DNA of 64,000 bases, from contig NZ_JAGHKO010000005.1 in the NCBI RefSeq assembly GCF_017742245.1, forward strand, positions 310,001-374,000, read 5' to 3'. The notes beneath the pieces are model-generated. The model was given only the letters and a program-made list of their open reading frames with translations. It was not told the DNA's origin and made no database searches. The stretch comes from Niastella soli (GTDB lineage Bacteria; Bacteroidota; Bacteroidia; Chitinophagales; Chitinophagaceae). The position numbers and the translations under genes were made by a program. Position 1 is the stretch's first letter. Every line of letters starts with the position of its first letter. Positions 43,601 to 52,426 of this stretch are shown here, piece by piece.

Positions 43601-44075
43601 CCAGCACGCCGCCAATCATATCATTGTCGTCATACACCGGACTGTAAGAATAAGTCCAGTAAACTTCTTCCAGAATATTATTGCGGTAAATAGGCACAGA
43701 ATGATTTACATTCCAGGTGGCTTCGCCGGTTTCCATCACCTGGTCAATCTGGGGTTTTATGATGGGCCATATTTCCCCCCAGGTTTCCCGCCCCGGTTGG
43801 CCTAATGCATGCGGATGTTTTTCACCGGTTTTACCAAGGCTGGGCCGGTAAGCATCGTTATAAAATTGAACCAATTCAGGGCCCCACCAAAGCCACATGG
43901 CGAATTTTGAATTCAAAATGTTTCTTACTGTCGACTTCAAACTTTGCGGCCACAATTCTACCGGGCCCACCGGCGTTTCAGCCCAGTCTTTTGCACGCAT
44001 TATGGCGCCCATTTCTCCACCACCTGCCAAAAATGGATAATGTTCAATATCAGTTGTTTTCAGCTCTTCTTTCAT
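40686..44075 (-). CDS. Hybrid sensor protein with two histidine kinase cores
   Basis: An 1129-aa protein from the ATG at 44075; no membrane helix is seen, so it is cytoplasmic. Order: PAS-like (about 30-165), GAF (about 180-325), HisKA with H350 in SNVSHELRTP, HATPase (about 450-565), receiver with D664 in LLITDFMMPGMDG, PAS (about 740-865), coiled coil, second HisKA with H910 in HVASHDLKEP, and second HATPase (about 990-1125; NNSLKFSK, DNGIGF, GTGLGLALCKKI). Two complete kinase cores in one chain are unusual; the second resembles phytochrome-like kinases. The single-domain response regulator follows directly. Confidence 0.92.
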   Translation of the reverse strand: MKEELKTTDIEHYPFLAGGGEMGAIMRAKDWAETPVGPVELWPQSLKSTVRNILNSKFAMWLWWGPELVQFYNDAYRPSLGKTGEKHPHALGQPGRETWGEIWPIIKPQIDQVMETGEATWNVNHSVPIYRNNILEEVYWTYSYSPVYDDNDMIGGVLVTVTETSQQVINERQLLLLKELAAKTLHARTAKGACILAMEALDTNRKDITFSLIYLVDETNKSIERVAYTGLTGNENLARKSYKLKDSVWPFATVMETGKHAIVENAASTHKSVVLPLLVAGHSKPRGFLIIGLNPMRLYDENYCSFTELITNHIASAIANAEVYDLERKKAESLAAIDRAKTIFFSNVSHELRTPLTLMLGPLQELMNDKQASPYRDIINMVYRNGIRLQKLVNALLDFSRIEAGRSEATFFPTHLAYFTMELASNFRSAIEKAGIKFTVVVPPTNEKIFVDPGMWEKIVFNLISNAFKFTFEGEIRVEVKEDTHHAFLIVSDTGIGIAAQNLDSIFTRFKRVEGSRSRSIEGSGIGLSLVHELVKLHGGSVEVQSQLNQGTTFTVSIPKGNRHLPADQIQQVAAESRLADFEAYVQEAEQWVADFETLSEQATAPDNADIERKPRIVVTDDNTDMRSYIHRLLSARFEVVCVPDAKSALQAIYKAPTDLLITDFMMPGMDGFELLKKLKSNPDTARVPVILLSARADEQTRLACIEAGVDDYLVKPFNANELLARASSIISSHHTSRETERRLYELFMQAPASIAVLRGPDHVFELSNPIYYQVIGKERSILGKPIREALPEIVDQGFVEILDEVYRTGKPFYGNEVLARLDQEGSGILKDVYFNFVYQPIHNNKNEVEGILVHAVDVTKQVKAKNRLMESEAKYKMLSENLEKLVKERTRELERSNEDLQQFAHVASHDLKEPVRKIKVFSNLLETQFGNSLPPAGKSYLQKVHSCADRMKAMIEGVLQYSSISNHISVTSAPVDLNEVLKGVEKELELLLQEKHGEIQVSPIPMVEGIDILLYQLFYNLINNSLKFSKANIPPLIEISSTSHPEKNTVTLHIADNGIGFGSQNTEMIFNPFTRLHAKDEYEGTGLGLALCKKIVERHGGKITAVSKQGHGSVFHITLPLVQNNKNI

Positions 44076-44535
44076 GATGCAGAATAAAACTTTTAAGTTC
44101 AACCAGTAAGGCTGGCACAATAAATACCATTACAGGTTAATTTTTTGGTAACCCATTCTGTTCAGGCTATTCCGAGTTTCAATCAAAAAGTACAGAAGGC
44201 AGTTTATTCAGGCAGCTTAACCAAATTGCTTGTTCAGAGGATGTTTATTAATCAGAAGATCAAATCAGGTATTCCTCAACCGCTACAGTGAAGGATGTAG
44301 GTTTCACCTTTATGTATCAGAACTGTAATATAGCAATTATAAATGCTGCATGTTTATTCTAATTAATTTTTAATTTTTTGTGCAAAGGTGCTGCGACAAC
44401 TTTCCGATGAAAAATCACAAATAAGTAGATGATAAACTGTTCCTTGTTTAGCAGTGTTTAGCCGTGGTTTGTAAAAGGCTAACAAGCGTTATATATTTTT
44501 ATTGTAATTTCAACGCTGTTCAGCAATAGGGGAGA
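44076..44535. other. Divergent promoter region
   Basis: A 460-bp AT-rich stretch between the minus-strand kinase and the plus-strand sigma gene. It holds the sigma promoter at 44468-44499. I see no coding frame and no confident kinase promoter. Confidence 0.5.
44468..44499 (+). promoter_or_regulatory. Bacteroidota-type promoter for sigma factor gene
   Basis: TTTG at 44468-44471, a 20-nt spacer and TATATTTT at 44492-44499 match TTTG-N20-TAnnTTTG with one mismatch. The predicted start is about 30 nt before the ATG at 44536. Confidence 0.6.
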
Positions 44536-45138
44536 ATGCAGCAAATTGACCACGAATTACATACTGACCAGGTTCTGTTGCAACAGCTTTCGCAAAACGA
44601 TCAGGCTGCATTTACTGCCATTTACGAACGTTACTGGAAATCACTTTTTCGGGAAGCCATGAATGTGCTTCGTTCCCAAAAGGAAGCTGAAGACTGTGTG
44701 CAGGAACTGTTTGTTTCCATCTGGAACCGCCGCCAATCACTTTCAATTACATCCCTGAAGGCTTATTTAAACACTGCCATTCGCTATCAATGCATCGATC
44801 GCATTGAGAAGGATATGATCCGCGGTGGCTACCTCGACGATTTTATTACCTACCTGGAAGCGCACCAAACCTCCATGCCATCCATTGAAGAAGAGCTTTA
44901 TGCACGGGAGCTGGCCGCCAATATTGACCAGGTGATGGATAAAATGCCGGATAAAATGCGGGAAGTGTTCCGTTTAAGCCGGCAGGAGCAGTTAACACAC
45001 CGCGAGATCGCCACCCGTCTGCAGATCTCGGAAGAAACGGTAAAAAAGCAGATCTATCTCGCATTGAAAATTTTGAAGTCCAACCTCGGCAATTCTTCCA
45101 TGGCTATGCTCATTATGGCCGCTTTTGTGTATAAATAA
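44536..45138 (+). CDS. ECF RNA polymerase sigma-70 factor (FecI-like)
   Basis: A 200-aa sigma factor: region 2 (about 20-90; AAFTAIYERYWKSLFREAMNVLRSQKEAEDCVQELFVSIW), region 4 (about 135-180; MPDKMREVFRLSRQEQLTHREIATRLQISEETVKK) and the hydrophobic C-terminal tail SMAMLIMAAFVYK. It heads the second FecI-FecR-SusC(STN) locus. The sequence differs clearly from the factor at 24949, so the two circuits are likely insulated. Confidence 0.92.
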   Translation: MQQIDHELHTDQVLLQQLSQNDQAAFTAIYERYWKSLFREAMNVLRSQKEAEDCVQELFVSIWNRRQSLSITSLKAYLNTAIRYQCIDRIEKDMIRGGYLDDFITYLEAHQTSMPSIEEELYARELAANIDQVMDKMPDKMREVFRLSRQEQLTHREIATRLQISEETVKKQIYLALKILKSNLGNSSMAMLIMAAFVYK

Positions 45139-45220
45139 GGCTGTTAATCATAGGGTTAACAGAAACTTCATAATTTCTTAAAAAAACTTCACTTTCTTCT
45201 ACCACCCGGATCTCTCTTTT

Positions 45221-45235
45221 CCGACTTATATAGGC
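45221..45235 (+). promoter_or_regulatory. Shared fecR upstream motif (copy 2)
   Basis: CCG followed by TTATATAGGC, 55 nt before the second fecR start, matching 25677-25693 before the first. Confidence 0.35.
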
Positions 45236-45290
45236 TAACATGCCTGCCTAATCAATTTCAACCTTAACCTAAAACCTTGAATGAATTAAC

Positions 45291-46460
45291 ATGAATGCTA
45301 ACGAATTCAGCGACCTGTTACAACGCTATCGCCTGGGAACCTGTTCTTCAGCGGAAAAAGAATGGATAGAAGGGTGGTACAACGAGCGACGCAATGATAT
45401 ATACAACCCGTTGAGGGAAGAAGAGGAAGACATGGTGGGCGAAAGAATTTACAGCAATGTTCAGGCTGTACTTAGCTCGGCACCCGCTGAAAAGGTAATA
45501 CCCATATGGCGTTCAAAAAGAATGTGGTGGGTAGCTGCCGGTACCATGATGTTAATGGCTACTGCGGGTTATTTTCTTGTAACCCGTAAAGATCCGGTAC
45601 CGGTAATTGTTCAAACCCCTAAACCCGAAACACGACCCGTGATGCCGGGCGGGAATAAAGCGCTCTTAACCTTGGGAGACGGTTCTGTGATCGTGCTCGA
45701 CAGTGCTGCTAATGGTGCCCTCTCCCTGCAGGGAAAAACCATCGTGCTGAAAAAGCAGGATGGTCAGCTGGTCTATCAATCCCAGCACAATGGTAATCAG
45801 GATGCCGTTGCCTGGAATGCTATCAGCACCCCGCGGGGGGGACAGTATCAGGTGGTTTTGCCTGATGGCACCAAAGTATGGTTGAACGCGGTTTCCTCTT
45901 TGCGCTTTCCCGCCGGCTTCACAGGAAAGGAACGGGTAGTGGAACTAACCGGCGAGGCATATTTTGAAGTGAACCACAACAATTTGCCTTTCATTGTAGA
46001 GATCATTTCTGCTACCGGCAGACCAGGAGGCGGCAAAGTGAAAGTGCTGGGAACTCATTTTAACATCAAGGCTTATTTAGATGAGTCTTTAATAAAAACA
46101 ACCCTTCTTGAAGGATCGGTGGATATGACCAGTACTCAAAGCCATTATGTGTTGAAACCCGGACAGCAAGCCCAATTACATAAAAACGGAATAATGTCAT
46201 TGGATGAACATGCAGATGTAGAAGAGGCGGTTGCCTGGAAGGATGGCCGCTTTGTTTTCAATGAAGCCAGTGTGGAAACCGTAATGCGGGAAATAGCAAG
46301 ATGGTACGATGTGGAAATAGTGTATGCCGGGAAAGTGCCTGACGAAAAGCTGGAAGGAGAAATACCACGCAACAGCAACATAACAGAAGTATTTAAAATA
46401 CTCGAGCTGAGTAATGTGCATTGTAAAATAGAAGGAAGAAAGATAACAGTACTGCCATGA
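45291..46460 (+). CDS. FecR-family anti-sigma regulator
   Basis: A 389-aa single-span protein: cytoplasmic N-terminal region (1-75), membrane helix near 80-97 (VAAGTMMLMATAGYFLV), periplasmic FecR domain (YQVVLPDGTKVWLNAVSSLRFP, GEAYFEVNHN, LLEGSVDM), and the C-terminal STN-interacting part (MREIARWYDVEIVYAG). It links the STN-type SusC downstream with the sigma factor 152 bp upstream. Confidence 0.95.
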   Translation: MNANEFSDLLQRYRLGTCSSAEKEWIEGWYNERRNDIYNPLREEEEDMVGERIYSNVQAVLSSAPAEKVIPIWRSKRMWWVAAGTMMLMATAGYFLVTRKDPVPVIVQTPKPETRPVMPGGNKALLTLGDGSVIVLDSAANGALSLQGKTIVLKKQDGQLVYQSQHNGNQDAVAWNAISTPRGGQYQVVLPDGTKVWLNAVSSLRFPAGFTGKERVVELTGEAYFEVNHNNLPFIVEIISATGRPGGGKVKVLGTHFNIKAYLDESLIKTTLLEGSVDMTSTQSHYVLKPGQQAQLHKNGIMSLDEHADVEEAVAWKDGRFVFNEASVETVMREIARWYDVEIVYAGKVPDEKLEGEIPRNSNITEVFKILELSNVHCKIEGRKITVLP

Positions 46461-46584
46461 AATGACAATCACAAGGATAAACCATGAACCTTGTATATTA
46501 ACTGCTTAACCCAATTGTTCAATAAAACCAAAACTGTCACAAGCATGAGAAAAAACCTGATTTGACTGTACTACTAACTGCCAT

Positions 46585-46620
46585 AAAAAAGGAAGCCGGA
46601 AGCGCTGGAACGCAACCGGC
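46585..46620 (-). terminator. Hairpin with minus-strand U-tract before SusC-3
   Basis: GCCGG (46595-46599) pairs with CCGGC (46616-46620), and GCG pairs with CGC inside; AAAAAA at 46585-46590 gives a T-run on the minus strand after the stem. The placement mirrors the other two SusC leaders. Confidence 0.35.
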
Positions 46621-46751
46621 CGAATTTGGGCAAACTCTCTAAAAGCGTCGAAACTGTTATTTGTTTACCCAATTTTAAAAGTATGATTTTTACCATTCTT
46701 TACCAAGCTGTGCGCATACCACAGCGGGTAAAGTCCAAAACTATTCTGGTT

Positions 46752-49700
46752 ATGAAGTTAACCGCTGTTTTCATATTGGCGGGCTTCCTACAGGTATCTG
46801 CTGCGGGTTTTTCACAAACGGTATCCGTTACCAAAGAGAACATTCCTTTGCAGAAGCTTTTCCGGGAAATTAAAAAGCAAACCGGCTATGTGTTTTTTTA
46901 TAACATGCGGCTGTTGCAGAAAACGCATCCCGTAAGCATTGATGTTAAAAGCAAGGGCCTGAGAGAAGTGCTTGATCTGGTTTTTGAATCACAACCTGTT
47001 ACTTACAGTATTGTGAATAAAACCATTGTGGTAAACGACAGAGCACCGTTGCCTGTTCCTGCTGAAGTGAAGCAGGTTGATACGGTCCCTGCCATCGATA
47101 TTCACGGTAAGGTGATCGATGCTGTATCGGGGACACCGGTAGCGGGCGCCAACGTAGTGATAAAAGGAAGTAACGCGGGTGTGGTTACTGATGCTGCTGG
47201 TAATTTCGTTATCAGGGCCAAACCTGGCTCCAGGCTGTTGATCAGTTATGTGGGTTTCGAAGGGATAGAAGTGACTGCAAAGGATAGCCAGCTGTCGGTT
47301 AAGTTAAGGGCGAATACTCCCATGACTGATGTAGTGATCACCGGTTACCAGCAGATCAAAAAAGAGAGCTATACCGGTAATGCGGTTACGGTGACTGGAG
47401 AGGAGTTGAAGCGCGTTAACCCCAATAATATGTTGCAAGCCATACAGGCTTATGATCCTTCTTTTCAGGTTGCACAAAACAATCTCCTGGGTTCCAACCC
47501 TAATTCCCTGCCGAGGGTGAACGTTCGTGGATCGGCTTCATTGCCCGTATCGAGCAGTGATGTGTTGACCCGTAATAACCTGGCTGGTAATGTAAACCTT
47601 CCTACTTTCATTCTGGATGGTTATGAAGTAAGTGTTGAAAAAGTATTCGATCTGGATGTGAACCGCATTCAAACCATTACTTTGTTGAAAGATGCTGCCG
47701 CCACTGCGGTATACGGTTCACGTGCGGCCAATGGCGTGCTGGTGATCACCACCAAAGCGCCGCAGGAAGGAAAACTGCAGTTGACCTATAGTTATGATGG
47801 TACCGTTTCAGCCCCTGATTTAACCGATTATCATGTGTTGAATGCCGAACAAAAGCTGGAGTATGAGCGACTGGCCGGTTTATACGAACCGGTGGGCAGC
47901 CGTACGAAAGATCAACAGGATTATCTGTATTATTCAAAGAGAGCGAATGTGCTGGCCGGTGTGAATACATACTGGTTATCGCAACCGGTAAGAACGGCAT
48001 TTGGCAACAAGAATTCATTGTACCTGGAAGGTGGCAATGCCACCATTCGTTATGGTCTTGATCTGCGCTATCAAACCCAACCCGGTGTAATGAAGAAATC
48101 GGGCCGCGATCGCTATGGACTTGGCTCAGTGATCTCCTATGCCCCCAATAAAAAATTCATTTTCAGAAATACACTTACTGTTACGCAGGTAACAGGTAAC
48201 GAATCGCCCTATGGCAGTTTTTCCAATTACGTGGCCATGAACCCCTATTACCCAAAAACAGATTCAAACGGCCATATTTTGCAGGCTGTGGATAGCTGGG
48301 TAATAGACACCAGGCTTACAGATAGCAGTCAGTACAAAAATCAAAGTGTATTGAACCCGGTGTACAATGGTACGCTCAGCAACTTTAACAGAACTAAATA
48401 TACTGAGATCATTGAAGCGTTCAATGCTGACTGGAACATCACCAGTGCTTTACGGCTACGTGGGTTGGCCAGCGTTACCAAACGCAAAACAACTACCGAT
48501 AAATTCATGTCGCCGCTGAGCAATGAGTTTTTCGATTACCCAACCGATAAGTTAAAAGAACGGGGTTCGTATATATACAGCACCGTGGATGAAAATGCCT
48601 TTGATGGTAGCCTCACTCTGAATTATAACAAACAACTGGGCGATCATTTCCTTAACCTGGCAGCCGGAGTAAATATGCGTACCGCCAGCACCGATGCCAG
48701 GGGGATCACCGCCATCGGTTTTTCAAACGACCGGTTCACCAATATCGCTTTTGCAAACAAGTATGCGGAAAATAGTTCACCCGATGCGAGCTATTATCTG
48801 GAAAGACTGTTTGGTTCGTTTATGTCATTGAACTATAGTTACCGCAATAAATACATGGCAGATCTGTCGGCCCGGTTAGATGGATCTTCAAAATTCGGTA
48901 ATGAAAATAAAACGGCGCCGTTTTGGTCGTTTGGGCTTGGATGGAATGTGCATAAAGAAGACTTTATGCTGAACAGCGCCATCAGTACCCTGCGCCTGCG
49001 CGCCAGTACGGGGTTGACCGGTCAGGTTAACTTTGCCCCCTACCAATCGAAAACAACCTATGATTACTATACCAATAACTGGTATTCAACCGGAATTGGG
49101 GCCGCTGTAACCACTTACGGTAATGAAGCATTGAAGTGGCAAAAAACAGATAATTATGACGCTAGTATAGACCTTGGATTGTTCCGTGACAAACTGTACC
49201 TCAGTACAAGATTTTATCAAAAACTTACACACGGATTGCTGGCCGATGTCATTCTTCCCCCATCCACCGGTTTCAGTGCTTACAAAGACAACCTGGGTGA
49301 TATGAGGAATACCGGGGTGGAAATGACGCTGAAAGTTACTGCCTATAAAAGCCGTAACTGGACGGTAAACCTGACTGCCAATATGGTGCGCAGCGAGAAC
49401 AGGATCCTGAAAATATCCAATGCGCTGAAGACGTACAACGATAACATCGATGCTGAACAAACAAAAGACTACAAAGCCACTCCTTTGTTGCGTTATAATG
49501 AAGGTCAGTCGCTGAACACCATTTATGCCGTGCATTCACTGGGCATCGATCCCGAAAATGGTAAAGAGATCTACTTAAAAAGAGATGGCAGCCAGACTTA
49601 TAACTGGGATGTAAAAGATGTGGTGCCGGTTGCTGACAATACACCATTTGCCTATGGCTATTTTGGCCCGAATATTACTTATAAGCGCTTTTTACTGAAT

Positions 49701-50093
49701 GCGCTTTTCTACGCAAGATGGGGTGGAAAAGAGTATAACCAAACGATAGTAGACCGCATTGAAAATGCCAACCCCCGCTACAATGTTGACAGCAGGGTGC
49801 TGACCGACAGATGGAAAAAGCCGGGCGACCATTCCCTCTACAAAGACATCAGGTCGCAGGATGTTACGTATGTGTCTGACCGGTTTATTCAAAATGACAA
49901 TGTGCTGGAATTGCAATCTGTATACCTGTCGTATGATTTTGAGAAACGGATCTACAGTAAACTCTCCATGCGCAATTTGCGGGTAGCCTTTACCATGAAT
50001 GATCTCTGGCATTGGAGCACCATGAAGCAGGAGCGGGGGATCGATTATCCTTTTGCAAGGAGTTTCACATTTTCAATTCAAACAAGCCTCTAA
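46752..50093 (+). CDS. SusC/RagA outer membrane protein with STN domain
   Basis: A 1113-aa transporter from the ATG at 46752, where the signal KLTAVFILAGFLQVSAAGFS begins; an ATG at 46683 would add 23 residues. Domains: STN (about 25-95; PLQKLFREIKKQTGYVFFY), carboxypeptidase-regulatory-like (about 110-190), plug with LLKDAAATAVYGSRAANG, barrel to the end (FARSFTFSIQTSL). The STN domain makes it the sensor for the FecR/FecI pair upstream. The following genes (SusD, DUF4843, PKD-like, TlpA) are a common set in Bacteroidota loci without glycosidases. Confidence 0.95.
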   Translation: MKLTAVFILAGFLQVSAAGFSQTVSVTKENIPLQKLFREIKKQTGYVFFYNMRLLQKTHPVSIDVKSKGLREVLDLVFESQPVTYSIVNKTIVVNDRAPLPVPAEVKQVDTVPAIDIHGKVIDAVSGTPVAGANVVIKGSNAGVVTDAAGNFVIRAKPGSRLLISYVGFEGIEVTAKDSQLSVKLRANTPMTDVVITGYQQIKKESYTGNAVTVTGEELKRVNPNNMLQAIQAYDPSFQVAQNNLLGSNPNSLPRVNVRGSASLPVSSSDVLTRNNLAGNVNLPTFILDGYEVSVEKVFDLDVNRIQTITLLKDAAATAVYGSRAANGVLVITTKAPQEGKLQLTYSYDGTVSAPDLTDYHVLNAEQKLEYERLAGLYEPVGSRTKDQQDYLYYSKRANVLAGVNTYWLSQPVRTAFGNKNSLYLEGGNATIRYGLDLRYQTQPGVMKKSGRDRYGLGSVISYAPNKKFIFRNTLTVTQVTGNESPYGSFSNYVAMNPYYPKTDSNGHILQAVDSWVIDTRLTDSSQYKNQSVLNPVYNGTLSNFNRTKYTEIIEAFNADWNITSALRLRGLASVTKRKTTTDKFMSPLSNEFFDYPTDKLKERGSYIYSTVDENAFDGSLTLNYNKQLGDHFLNLAAGVNMRTASTDARGITAIGFSNDRFTNIAFANKYAENSSPDASYYLERLFGSFMSLNYSYRNKYMADLSARLDGSSKFGNENKTAPFWSFGLGWNVHKEDFMLNSAISTLRLRASTGLTGQVNFAPYQSKTTYDYYTNNWYSTGIGAAVTTYGNEALKWQKTDNYDASIDLGLFRDKLYLSTRFYQKLTHGLLADVILPPSTGFSAYKDNLGDMRNTGVEMTLKVTAYKSRNWTVNLTANMVRSENRILKISNALKTYNDNIDAEQTKDYKATPLLRYNEGQSLNTIYAVHSLGIDPENGKEIYLKRDGSQTYNWDVKDVVPVADNTPFAYGYFGPNITYKRFLLNALFYARWGGKEYNQTIVDRIENANPRYNVDSRVLTDRWKKPGDHSLYKDIRSQDVTYVSDRFIQNDNVLELQSVYLSYDFEKRIYSKLSMRNLRVAFTMNDLWHWSTMKQERGIDYPFARSFTFSIQTSL

Positions 50094-50102
50094 ATCTGGG
50101 AT

Positions 50103-51569
50103 ATGAAAAATTTTATATTGTTCACGATCGTAGTGTTGACATTATCGTCGTGTAAGAAATGGCTGGATGTAAGTCCCGTATCGCAAGTGTCGGCAGAGGA
50201 ACTTTTTAAAACCGCTGAAGGATTTGAAGAAGCACTCTCCGGTGTATATACCAGTTGTACGAATATGAACCTGTATGGATTTGAATTGACTGGTGGTTTA
50301 CCCGATGTGCTTGCTCAGAACTATACCATGACGTCGGGGTATGACTTTTTACATTATGAGAAATCAGCTGTTTATAATTATAACGACAGGTACTTTGTAG
50401 CAAAAAAAGATACCATATGGAGTGGGTTGTACAATGGCATTGCCAACTGCAACCTGTTGCTGGAAAATATAGAAAAACGCGGGGGCGTTTTAACAGCCGA
50501 TCGTCGTCAACTGATCAAAGGGGAAGCGCTGGCATTGAGAGGATACCTCCATTTTGATCTGTTGCGTTTATTTGCCCCTTCCTATAAAAGTAATCCTGGC
50601 GCCTCCCTGATACCTTATGTTACCAGTTTTTCCAATAAGGTAACAAAGACCTCAACCGTAACAGAAGTGCTCACCAATATTGTAAATGACCTTACACAGG
50701 CTAAAGAGCTGCTGCGCACGGTTGATCCTATTATGAGCGGTTATAAGGTAGGTTACAATACTGATGTTCCTTCTACCGAAGAATCTTCTCAAAGTCTGTT
50801 TTTGCAGAACCGGCGCCACCGCATGAATTATTATGCTGTTTGTGGTGAGCTGGCCCGCGTGAACCTGTACCTTGAAAAAAAGACAGACGCCCTGAACAAC
50901 GCCATGGAAGTGATCAATTCAAATGTATTTCCCTGGACCGCTGCGGCTGATTTTCAAAATTCCAAACTGGATCAAAAGGACCGGATCCTATACAAAGAGC
51001 TGCTGTTTGCCTGGTATGCTCCTAATATGAAAGACACCCTGTCCACCCGTTTTAATGTTGACCTCAAAGGTCTGGTAACAGAAAAGAACACGGGTAGTTT
51101 GCTTTATGAAGTGAAAGGCGCTGGTGCCGATGACCGCAGGTTCAAGGAATGGTATAAAGAAGTGAGCGGCGCATCTTCGTTCGATTGGTATCTGTTGCAA
51201 AAATACCAACGCGATCCTGATAACAACCGCCATTACCTGGTGATGCCGGCTTTGCGGCTTAGCGAAATGTATTACATCGCAGCAGAGTGTACTTACGAAA
51301 CCAACCCCACAAAAGGAGTGGAATTGTTACAGGCTGTACGGGCTGCCCGGGGAATTACCAAAGCACTTACGGTGGCCTCACAGGAGGAGATGTTTCAGGA
51401 GTTGGTAAAGGAAGCCCGGAAGGAATTTTTCGGGGAAGGGCAGATCTTCTATATGTATAAAAGGTTGAACCGCTCCATTGTAAATTTTGCAGGCGGTAAT
51501 GTGCCGCCGTCTGACAAGGTGTTTGTATGGCCTTTGCCCGTTAATGAAACTGAATTTGGAAACCATTAA
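50103..51569 (+). CDS. RagB/SusD-family lipoprotein
   Basis: A 488-aa lipoprotein: the signal ends TLSSC (Cys 17), then KKWLDVSPVSQVSAEELFKTAEGFEEAL, the classic SusD start. Later blocks are GEALALRGYLHFDLLRLF and the C-terminal EARKEFFGEGQIFYMYKRLN. It starts 9 bp after SusC and forms the binding lid of that transporter. Confidence 0.95.
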   Translation: MKNFILFTIVVLTLSSCKKWLDVSPVSQVSAEELFKTAEGFEEALSGVYTSCTNMNLYGFELTGGLPDVLAQNYTMTSGYDFLHYEKSAVYNYNDRYFVAKKDTIWSGLYNGIANCNLLLENIEKRGGVLTADRRQLIKGEALALRGYLHFDLLRLFAPSYKSNPGASLIPYVTSFSNKVTKTSTVTEVLTNIVNDLTQAKELLRTVDPIMSGYKVGYNTDVPSTEESSQSLFLQNRRHRMNYYAVCGELARVNLYLEKKTDALNNAMEVINSNVFPWTAAADFQNSKLDQKDRILYKELLFAWYAPNMKDTLSTRFNVDLKGLVTEKNTGSLLYEVKGAGADDRRFKEWYKEVSGASSFDWYLLQKYQRDPDNNRHYLVMPALRLSEMYYIAAECTYETNPTKGVELLQAVRAARGITKALTVASQEEMFQELVKEARKEFFGEGQIFYMYKRLNRSIVNFAGGNVPPSDKVFVWPLPVNETEFGNH

Positions 51570-51584
51570 ACACAGCATGTAATT

Positions 51585-52403
51585 ATGAAGAATATTACAA
51601 TCCTGTTACTGGCAGTTGTTGTGGCGATGACCTCCTGTCATAAAGAAACAACGTTTACCTATAAAGCAGCCCCCGGTATTTTTTTCAACCTGGAAGTCGT
51701 GCATGCAAGCGACAGCATTTTATATACGTTCGCCTACCATCCGGAATTGACACAAGATACAGCATGGGTGCCCGTGCAGATCTCCGGCGACCGTGACTCC
51801 GTTAATGATAGAAAGTTTGTGATGGAAGTAGTGAATGACTCCACTACAACTGCTGTAGCAAACAAACATTACGAGCCTCTGAAAAGCGAGTACATTATGA
51901 AAGCGGGTAAGGGTGTTGCCCTGGTGCCGGTGATCCTGTACAATACAGATACAAACATGTCTAAACGCCCTTTTGCGGTGACGCTTCGATTAAAACAAAC
52001 TCCTGATTTCAGCACCGCGCTCGATAAGCCGATCATTACCACCCGGGTGGTGGTATCAAGCCGGCTGGAAAAACCTAATTGGTGGGATATGTGGATAAAA
52101 AGCAGCTATTCACAGGTGAAGCATCAGTTGTTCAGGCTGGCGGCCACTACTGATGAATTGACGCTGGATGGTTCCATGGCGCCTTTGTACCTGTTTTATG
52201 TAGATCAGTTGAAAGCGTTGATGGCAAGCCCTCAAACCTGGAAAAAAAATCATCCTGACAAAGGATATAACCTTGACCTCAGGCCGGATGGTAATTATGA
52301 TTTTTATCCTGTTGCCAATCCAACAAAAATTATCCCGTACGTGAAGGATTCCCAAACCGGTCAGTATTTTTTTATTGATGAAACGGGTAGCAAAGTGATC
52401 TAG
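51585..52403 (+). CDS. DUF4843 family lipoprotein
   Basis: A 272-aa lipoprotein: the signal ends in AMTSC (Cys 18). The mature part opens with a beta-rich domain (YAFAYHPELTQ-like region, observed LYTFAYHPELTQDTAWVPVQISG) as in DUF4843 proteins, which regularly follow SusD. They are thought to be accessory surface proteins of the transporter complex; the function is not known. Confidence 0.85.
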   Translation: MKNITILLLAVVVAMTSCHKETTFTYKAAPGIFFNLEVVHASDSILYTFAYHPELTQDTAWVPVQISGDRDSVNDRKFVMEVVNDSTTTAVANKHYEPLKSEYIMKAGKGVALVPVILYNTDTNMSKRPFAVTLRLKQTPDFSTALDKPIITTRVVVSSRLEKPNWWDMWIKSSYSQVKHQLFRLAATTDELTLDGSMAPLYLFYVDQLKALMASPQTWKKNHPDKGYNLDLRPDGNYDFYPVANPTKIIPYVKDSQTGQYFFIDETGSKVI

Positions 52404-52426
52404 TTTAACCCATTAAAAACTTTCTC

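Noticed and set aside
46626-46751. Upstream TTG or ATG starts for SusC-3
   Set aside because: The added residues lie in the leader next to the hairpin; the Sec signal begins at 46752, although the ATG at 46683 cannot be fully excluded.
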